Assembly (NCBI GenBank): GCA_963969595.1
Contig: OZ018408.1
Span: forward strand, 31,434,108 to 31,498,107
Direction of reading: 5' to 3'
Length of the DNA stretch: 64,000 nucleotides
DNA from: Neckera pumila
Lineage: Eukaryota; Streptophyta; Bryopsida; Hypnales; Neckeraceae
Shown: positions 56,022 through 64,000 of the stretch, piece after piece
How the letters are laid out: each line of letters starts with the position of its first letter
Position numbering within the stretch: position 1 is the first letter of the stretch
Made by a program: the position numbers and the translations under genes
Notes under the pieces: generated by a model
What the model was told of the DNA's origin: nothing
The model's database searches: none
The model's input: the letters and a program-made list of their open reading frames with translations, nothing else

Positions 56022-57331
56022 ATGGCGGTGAGTCATTTCATCACGCCCTCCTTATAAAATTATTCGAAGTGTTTAATTCGGTCTGTTCTGCTTCTGATTT
56101 CGAAACCTCGCAGTCTACATTGATGAGGGTGTCACTCTTTCAGGCTTATTCTGTTTTGTTGTGTACTTGGATTCGGATGTTCAAGTTGACGATTGCGAAG
56201 AATCTGACTGACTGACTGATTCCCTTGTTGTTGTTGCTGCTGCATTGTCGTGCAGACTGTTCCAGTGAATCCCAAGCCTTTTCTCAACGACTTGACGGGG
56301 AAGCCTGTGATCGTGAAACTGAAGTGGGGCATGGAGTACAAAGGTATGCGCTTATTCTTTAGTCTTTTGAATTTCGGAGCCGTTGCCTGAGCGATGCCGT
56401 GGACTTTGCTGTGTCGTCGTAATCTCTCCCAAAACCCAAAACCCTAGTTTCTCAGAATTAGGGTTTTCTAGTTGAGCAAAACTATATATATATATATAGT
56501 TCCTATTATAGTATAGTTCCTATTATTAAAATGACCGAATTCTTTGATTGTGTTTTGCAATTGTATGGGGATTCCAATGAACCGAAGTATGCCACACGTG
56601 AATACTATTTGGAAAATTTATTGGATGATGACCTAAAACTGACAGGAGTTCTGATCTGAAGATGGTGTTCATTCTCAAAACCAGAATGTTCTCATAGACG
56701 GTATTTAGGTATTTATCACAATTAGCTACTGATGAGATTGTGGCCACTGGATTTCTGAAAACAGGGTACTTGGTATCAGTTGATTCATATATGAATCTGC
56801 AGGTAATTTGTCATTTCCATATCCTCATCTGGTTGATGAATGAATCTGAATTTAAGCCCAGAGTGTGTACTCCTGTGGCCATGCTGATGCTTTTGATCAG
56901 TGGTAGCTGGGATTTGGTTTCCTGAGTTCTAAAACCATTTGTGGCACCCTCTCTGGTGCATTGCGCATATTCTGCAGTGATTTTATGGAAACCATAAAAC
57001 TTGGGGTTTACTTTTGATTGATGATGATGATTGATGACTCTGCTTGTTTGTGGTTGACAGCTAGCAAGCACGGAGGAGTATGTGGATGGGGCATTTACTG
57101 GCAACTTGGGAGAGGTCCTGATCAGGTCTAGCTTTTCATATCCCTCTATGCTTTATCATTTGCATGTGTTCCTTGTGTCTATATGCAACAATGGTATGAG
57201 AAGTTGTTCAAACATTTGCTGTCCTTCTAGATGACACCTTCTGAAGTCTACCTTGTATTTGCAGATGTAACAATGTCATGTACCTTAGGGGTGTCCCTGA
57301 GGATGAAGACGCTGCTGAGGACGACGATTGA
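56022..57331 (+). CDS. SmF: small nuclear ribonucleoprotein F (Sm protein F)
   Basis: Five exons: 56022-56027 (only Met-Ala), 56256-56343, 56765-56802, 57061-57125, 57265-57331, GT-AG, phases agree, giving 87 residues, the usual SmF length. SmF is one of seven Sm proteins forming the ring on U1, U2, U4 and U5 snRNAs in the spliceosome; it acts in the nucleus after cytoplasmic assembly. The Sm1 motif runs from [16 protein letters not shown] through [12 protein letters not shown] (its conserved D and MN are present), and Sm2 is [16 protein letters not shown]. An acidic tail ([10 protein letters not shown]) ends the protein, as in plant homologues. No lesion is seen. Intron 2 carries an (AT)n run at about 56483-56499. 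Confidence 0.95.
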
Positions 57332-57770
57332 CGAGGGTGCAGTAATGTGGCAGATTTTGCATATTCATGTAAACACTTTTCAATTTTAGATTTTTTAGCT
57401 GTGACGTGGCTCGGGTGCAGTGTCGTGAATTCCGTGTAGGATCGTAGAGATCTTGGGTAGGATCCCAGCAGCCACAGTGGTTTATCCATTCTCATCTATA
57501 CTCTTTTTCAAGAAAGGGCTTCTACCCGATTTTGGTGGATTCAGACTTGATAAGCAGTGGTTAGTATTCAGATGCCGACATTTTGTTCATAGCAAAAGAT
57601 GATTCAGGTCAGAGAATCCTTTCATTCTACTAATATACTAAACATCCATAATTAAAACGCAGACACACTAGTTACATGATTCACTTCGTTTGTAGGAACT
57701 ATTCATCGTTATGGACCAGATTACCTGCGAGAACTGGGAGGCCTAAGAAGTTTACTGGACATAATTTTAG

Positions 57771-58096
57771 TTCATTCCTTGAATCTTGAATGTCCAAATC
57801 TGTACTTTTTTGACTGATCAGAGGGCTCACAATGGCTCACATTGAGTAGAGGACTTATTAATTTTAGTGGTTTTCTTATGAGCCAAAGAGAGTGACACTG
57901 TTGCCTCGAAATTTGGACTTGACATTAGGAGTGCTTGCGACATAAGGAAGGAGTAGTTGCTTTGAAGATGTGTATACCGTATCATCGAACCGTCGCCAAG
58001 GTTGGGAAATTGACTTGCAGACCATTTATTCCTGTGAAAGTAGGTAAATAATATTAGAGGGTTACAGATTTGGACATTCAAGATTCAAGGAATGAA
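57771..58096. mobile_element. foldback/MITE with perfect 32-bp arms, downstream of SmF
   Basis: The arm at 57771-57802 (ttcattccttgaatcttgaa...) is repeated exactly in reverse at 58065-58096. 326 bp in total, no frame longer than about 84 codons. Perfect arms suggest a recent insertion. It starts 440 bases after the SmF stop, probably in or near the 3' UTR. Confidence 0.85.
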
Positions 58097-58097
58097 G

Positions 58098-60998
58098 AGT
58101 CCTGAGAGAGTAGATAACCTGGGATGTTTGCACCATAAGTAGTTTTGAAATTTTGAAATATAATTTGCATAACTGGACCATAAGAGCATCCCCACCCTTA
58201 ACCACCAAAGTTGGGGCGCTCAAATTTTCCATTCTAATTTTGAAGAGCCTTCAATTTGCTTGTCCTTCACCTTTGTTCATTGAATATGACCCATAAAATT
58301 GTTGAGTGGCCATTCATCAGGTAAAGTAAATGATAAAGTAATTAAACTTAAGATGAACAGTGATTTAAGGGCCATTCTCAAGTCATTGCAAAAAACATCG
58401 GTAATTGGTTATTTGTCATAGGTGGAGCGTTGGAGCTTTCCTTCACAATAACTTTTGAAGCATGACTCATATAAACTTGAATTTTTTATTGGAAATGGTT
58501 GAGTGTAATCATATCTAATATTTTTCAAAATCTTAAAAAATCATTTTATAGTTAAAATTCATTTTAATTAATTTGTCATGTTTTCAATTTTAGAGGATTT
58601 TAGTACAACCTAGTACCCAAAAGTAATGATTTAGAGTTGCAGTTTGGGTGGTCTATTCCCACAATTAATGCGGGTATGTTCCTTCTATGGGGCATTTGAA
58701 AACATGTTCTTTTATGTCCTCCTCATTCATGCAAGTAGGGCTCCTTTGCACGCACACTTCTGAACATTGAAGATGGTTTGAAGATATGCTACATTTAACT
58801 ACTTTTGAACTTTTGAAAGTCCAGAATTAATAACGGTCTTCAACATAAAAAGAATTGATCATCAAGAAATAGTGCAAAACATCAAGAGATAGTGCAAAAC
58901 ATCAAGAGATTTATCCAAAAATCCAGAGATCTATACAAATATCAAGAGATCTATCCAAACATCGTGGGATCCCATGATGTTATCATCGTGAGATCCCACG
59001 ATCTTTTGTCCAAAATTCATTGAATAGTCCAAAAGTAGTTAAATGTGGTATAGATCATTTTTTTAGTGAAATCTCTTTACCATGAAATGCTTCCAAATGG
59101 CCAATTTTTTATTTCTTTAAAAATTATTTTTCCTATTTTTTACAACTTATAATATTAAGTGTTTATTTCTTCAAAATTTGTGTTATTCTATTTTATGAAT
59201 AACTCCTGATCTACATTTTTTTAAGGTCTAAAAGTTTGGTAATATGTTATTTTTAATTCTATAATAATCATCCTTATTTTATTTTATTTTTAAAATTTTG
59301 TTGCCAAAAGGTCATAGTATAGGGAGTACTAGCCAAAAACAAGCCAAAATAGAACAAAATCAACAAGTCATTCTTGCAATCACCTTCCTTGACACACAAG
59401 GATTTAGTGTCAAGACAATATTGTGAGGAACTTATACCACTTTTCATCAACATTTGAAGAGTGTTAGATTCCAACAGCATAAAGATGGCCATATTCTAAT
59501 ATTATACAATTAGATTGATTGTTATTCTTGAGAGAGTCAAACAACCTTTCTAGAATCCAAAGTGTCTTTTAAAGATTAATACAATTAGCTTTGTTTGTCC
59601 CTTAATTTTAGAAAGTCACCCATGTTTTTTTTAATAAAGAGTATTATGAATTTATTGTTATGAAAATTAGAACAAATATAATAATTTTGCTAATGAAAAT
59701 TTGAAAAGTGTACTTTAAAAAACTAATGTCATCAACTAATTGTACAAACAAATTACTGCGAAAGTTAGATAGAATTCAAAATTTGGCATTCAAATATAAT
59801 AATAAAAAATTATAAGCGCACTAGTACATAGGCATGTTGGCATAACTTCAATAACCTATGGTGGGACCTTGCAGGAATCCATGCTCCTCATTTATTCTCC
59901 AAATGAAAACTAAAAATATGGGTTCTTCAAAAAATGGCCCAACCACTCAACAATTGAAGGCCTTCTTTAGTGATGTAGGCTTGTAGATTCAAAAGGATGT
60001 AGAGTCCCTCTCTACTCTATTTTGCCCAATAGCACATTTTGGTGCTCCAAAGTGCCACATGCTCAATAGTTTAGACAAGCATAGCCAATAGATTAGAAGT
60101 GGTCAACTCAATGTTCCCAGGGGCAAAAAAAATGCACAACAATGGAGGGGAATTGTTTGAGGCCTCTATTGAAAGGCCTTACCAAACCCCTATGTGGGTG
60201 CTCCAAGCAATAAATGTTGAATTACTAAATCTACAATATAACTCTAATTTCATAGGCATTAGGAGAGATTTGAGGGCATTGGAGGGCTGTTCTAGGCCCA
60301 TTCCCAAATCTAGCCAGATCTATGAACAGCCTGTACGGGCTGTCCTCGGAGGATTTACTCCCGCAGTTTTAGAAAACTAGGTGAGATAAAAAAATGGGGT
60401 CGATTTAATTCTTTGGAGAGAAATTTATATCTTTTTTAGATCTACTATAGCATTGGAATAAGTAGTTTAGGGTGTTATAAATAAAATAGGGTATAGGATG
60501 ATACCCCCATTTTTATTTTTAGTAGAAAAAATATAGGGTTATGAACTTGGGATTTCCCTAAATAGCTGTAGTAGGGTCAGTTAAGTTAGTGAAGTCTGAC
60601 GCTGGTAGGTTGCCAATCATGTACTGCATTCAGGGAATTTTGAACGTTGGAGGGAATTTTGGGCGGTTTTAGGAGCCGAGATGTGCTAGCATTCCAACGG
60701 CAGTAGGGTTTAGGCTCGGGTTCCTCTGACGTGAGCTCTGACGTTTGTGTTGCTGCGATGGTCCTTTGTTGTTTCTCATTTCTTTATGCGGATTAGGGTA
60801 TTGCCTTCGGAGGTCGTTGAAATCTGTGCTTGCAAGAGATAGGGTTTAGGTTTGGAGGTCGGAGAGCCTCTGAGACCATCTGTGGACTAGTTAATTGTTG
60901 ATTGTGAGACCATTTGCGGAGCGTGAATTGTGGATTTCACGGACGGCATCTTGTCACTCTCAGGTGCATTTCATCACAAATTCTGGATCACAAATTTT
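58098..60998. other. AT-rich spacer with short tandem repeats
   Basis: A roughly 20-bp unit (aacatcaagagat(c/a)tatcc core) repeats about five times at 58862-58960, next to a palindrome (tcgtgggatcccatgat / atcgtgagatcccacgat). A surrounding inverted pair (acatttaactacttttgaac near 58793, mirrored near 59030) makes a larger foldback of about 250 bp. At 60099-60380 an open frame matches, in part, the innermost MITE of the 41.9 kb nest and is transposon debris. Confidence 0.5.
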
Positions 60999-61079
60999 GT
61001 TCCGTACTTTGTTTGAGGAGGGTTTGCTTTGCTTTGCTTCATGCACAGGGTTCAGTAGGATGTAGGATTTCAGGTACCA

Positions 61080-64000
61080 ATGAATCTAACAACCCCAACT
61101 CGTATTCTAGGGTTTTGCAGGCTCTGTCTGCCAAGGAAACATTTTTGCCGTACGATGAAGAAAATCAAGGTTTATACAATTGTGGATGAATTTGCACCTC
61201 TGAAATGCATTGGTACCATGAAAAGCGAGGCTGGGGAATCTCTAGTTGACCTCCGTATACGCCTCAAAGAGAAACGGGTTCTAAATTTCCGATTTCAGTA
61301 TTGGGATGCGGAAGAGCGTTGCAAGGTGGCCGTGGCTAGAAGCTTTGAATGACATTGAAGACACTGTCTTCATGATCCCAATCATTGAGATTGAGGCAAA
61401 ATTTGAAAATTTTGGAAACAAGCGTCCGCGCCTTAGTGGTGACCTGGAGCTGTTGGACAATCAACAAAACAGCAACCTTGAGAATGCCAAAGTGCTGGTC
61501 CCGGAATTCTGCCCAATTGACACCACTGATGATGTTCAAATCCAACCAAATCTTGCTTCTTGCTTCCGGGTGAGCGCCTCTACCGAGGAATGCTTTTTCT
61601 AGTTACAAATTGTGCCTAAAGAGGTCATGGCACTATATAAAAAGGAGAGCAGAAATTGCGCAAAGTGCTCAAGGACGTCTCCTTGGAGGATCATGAATGG
61701 TGTTTGAAGTCTTATGACCCCCATGAGAAATCAGTTGTCATCCTGTATTGTCTTGAGTGCAAGAAGGATTTCGATGGGATTGACGAGCAGCATACAAGGG
61801 ACATAATTTCAAATTTATTTTCAAATTTCAGGAAAAGTCACATCATGAATAACCAACATATCAGAAGTTGGTGTGTCTAGAAGGGGTTAGATTGGTGCAA
61901 CCATCCGCAATCAATTACAAAGGGAAAGAAGACTGTAATTCTCACATCGGAAGATTATAGGAGGCTGGTGCAAGAAGGAATCGAAATTTTGAACCAAGTG
62001 AACAGCAGTTTGGATCCCAGCCGCTAAACATCCGAATTAGTTGGAGGAGATCCAAATACCACCAACTTGAAGAGTTTCTGGTGGAAAAGTAAGTGCGTGA
62101 CTTGCAATGAGCTGTACAGTTTGTGTCCTCCCCAAAAAAATTTGGAGGCAAACTTGCGAAACCACGTTGGAGGAAGCATGCACGCTGAAAAGTTGCTAGA
62201 GTTGGCCAAGGTGGGAAAATCTGCTGCCCTTTCCGGAAAGCGGGGGAGGCCATCCAAGTCCACAGGCGAGAATTCCAACTCAAGTCAGCAACAATTGCAT
62301 GCATTTTTCAGCCATGTTGTAGACAGCTCGCAGGTAAGTGTGGCTCGCCCTATGGACCAGTTTCAATGCAAATTGTTGATGTGCTGGGGATTTAGGGGAC
62401 CATTTGCTGTGTATAGTGGGAAAAAATACAATGTAGTTGGATTGCTATTTGATCTGAAGCTTGGTCAGAGCTGGTACCCTGAACCCTGGTTGCAAGAAGT
62501 ATTTGTCATTGATGACCATTGTGAAAGAATTATGGGAACCTTTAGACATCAAACTTGTCTTCATGTGTCAATGAACAACAAACCTTGGGCCAATCTAACT
62601 TGTAGTATGTGTGCAACAATCCCTTGTCTAACAGACTTTAGATTGAGGGTGATGAGGGAGGACAAGTGTGTTCAAAAACAAGGAACTAGGACAACTGAGG
62701 GTGGGAGACGACTGGGGTATCTGTCTTTGCTGGAACTCACCACGCGCAGTAGGTTTGTGTCCAAGAAATTGAGGGCTGAGCAACTTTTGCATTGGGTAGC
62801 AAAACTTAGAATTGTGTAGCTTAAAATTAAACGTCCTTCATTGAAAGAATCTGCACTTGCTGCTTCAAACAAACACAATGTATACAAGTTCTGCACAGGT
62901 ATATTGACAGCGCATAGGACGGGAAGTTTGGAGGCAGGTCGGCATTATGGGATTTCTTGCGAAGTGATGCTGCTAACTTGAATCGCAAGAAGGAGGGCTT
63001 TAGGCATTCAAAAAATTCCAAGGTGTTCACCCAAACCATGAAAGTCTAAGAAGGCAAGAGGATGTGTGATTTGTTTTCACTAAACTACTCCGGCTCCAGT
63101 TATAGTACCGTAAAGAGGGAGAACAAGAAAGGCCTACAACATGTGGCCAGCGAGCATGGAGAGATTTTTGCATCCATTGCCGAGATTTATAGAGATGCCA
63201 AAGTTGCCCATGGAATCACAAGACCAGTTCCAGTGATATTCACTGAAGATGAGACAAAGGTGAGAGGTTGGGTTTCTTTTAACAGCATTTTGACAGCCTC
63301 ACCGGGTTTTGTGGTTCCCAAGAAAATCATATGTGCATATCAGATTACAAACCTATCATTGGTATAGGGGAGGCAGATTACAATAAGATCTTAGAATGCT
63401 TTTATACTGACAAGGTTGGGGGATTTGCAAGGATTGTCATGGTGAGTCCCCACCATGAGAAGTTGCCTAGATTAGTGCTATGTGTGTCTTGCACCTGTAA
63501 TTGTTTTGATTCAAAGTGGGTTCAAAACCAGTGGTTGAGAATTGAAAACTTGTGGAACAAACATTGCAAAAACGTTGTTGGTCCCTTTATTGGGCATGCT
63601 AGCGATGGAGACTCTCAGAGGCACCAGCTCATGCTAAGTGAGTATAAGTCATAGGAGGGGCAACGGCTGAAATTGGACTGGCGAGGGTGGGTATTGAGCG
63701 GTAAGTTGGATTTAATGTGAATTGCTTCTAGATTACATGATCAAGACTTCATCCATAACGGGAAAAATTTAATAAATCCCATTGATTCACCAGTCCGGAC
63801 ACCTCAGCTGGGATCTAATGTCGTGACTTTGACACACTTGAAATTGATTTACAATAAGTTCAGCTATGACCAATATGGCCTGAAATTGGAGGACACTAAT
63901 CAAAAAGATAGGCAAAATTGGACCTCTGCGCAAAGAATTTGCCAGAAACGAGCTAGGCAATATTTGGCGCAGTTGCGGATAGTAAAGGAGGTCCACCAGA
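61080..64000 (+). pseudogene. transposase-like gene relic: zinc fingers, AT-hook, acidic DDE-like motifs
   Basis: Conceptual reading on plus: an N-terminal domain KIKVYTIVDEFAPLKCIG... with FQYWDAEE (61158-61330); a frame change; LEALNDIEDTVF (61345-61380); a zinc-finger-like CLECKKDF...FRKSH..NNQH (61755-61860); stops; a second finger CVTCNELYSLC...NLRNHVGG (62095-62190); an AT-hook GKRGRPSK (62235-62258); a long open frame to 62819; then TEDETKV (63245-63259), CTCNCFDSKWVQNQW, HASDGDSQRHQL (63595-63630) and KDRQNWTSAQRICQKR (63914-63961). Two acidic clusters (TEDET and SDGD) are spaced as RNase-H-fold transposase residues could be. At least three frame changes (near 61330, 63320, 63660) and in-frame TAA (62027), TAG (62817, 63366) mark it as decayed. 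It extends past the window. I do not recognise a named superfamily. Confidence 0.55.

Noticed and set aside
60099..60380. 93-codon plus frame as a gene
   Set aside because: Part matches the left end of the MITE at 41903; transposon debris.

Overview
This 64 kb window is nuclear DNA of a land plant. It is AT-rich, its genes have GT-AG introns, and transposon relics and miniature inverted-repeat elements fill most of the space between genes. The proteins are plant-type: a GPI-type PI-PLC X-domain protein, an HDA8-like histone deacetylase and Sm protein F. The piggyBac transposase relic and the many TTAA-flanked elements are unusual for a seed plant and suggest a moss, liverwort, lycophyte or fern, but the species cannot be fixed from sequence alone.

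Layout. 1.1-3.0 kb: broken piggyBac-type transposase (minus). 3-17 kb: no convincing gene; a CACTA-type MITE, an exact 60-bp minisatellite (6.2-6.8 kb), further tandem repeats and two abutting TTAA elements (14.7-16.2 kb). 17.6-22.0 kb: a PI-PLC X-domain gene on plus, at least eight coding exons, with a Stowaway-like MITE in an intron. 21.9-28.7 kb: a dead Ty3/gypsy LTR retrotransposon on minus, itself invaded by several MITEs. The duplicated target site AGCAC lies in what looks like the last coding exon of the PLC gene; its severed end is at 28.75-28.79 kb. 29.4-33.8 kb: an intact four-exon HDA8-like deacetylase on minus, with introns swollen by tandem duplications. 34-49 kb: a transposon graveyard with five nested or foldback structures. 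50.0-53.0 kb: a three-exon gene for an unrecognised multi-pass membrane protein. 54.5-55.5 kb: another TTAA element. 56.0-57.3 kb: an intact five-exon SmF gene, with a perfect-arm foldback just downstream. 61.1-64.0 kb: a decayed transposase-like gene with two zinc-finger-like motifs, an AT-hook and acidic motifs, running off the right edge.

The genes are unrelated housekeeping loci (chromatin, splicing, membrane) and form no operon-like or pathway unit. The main signals are (i) the retrotransposon cutting the C-terminal GPI-signal exon of the PLC gene, (ii) a family of roughly 925-935 bp elements with CCCCTAAAG ends and TTAA target sites, which I read as non-autonomous piggyBac-type elements, and (iii) the zinc-finger/AT-hook transposase-like relic at the right end. 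No tRNA, rRNA or CRISPR array was recognised.
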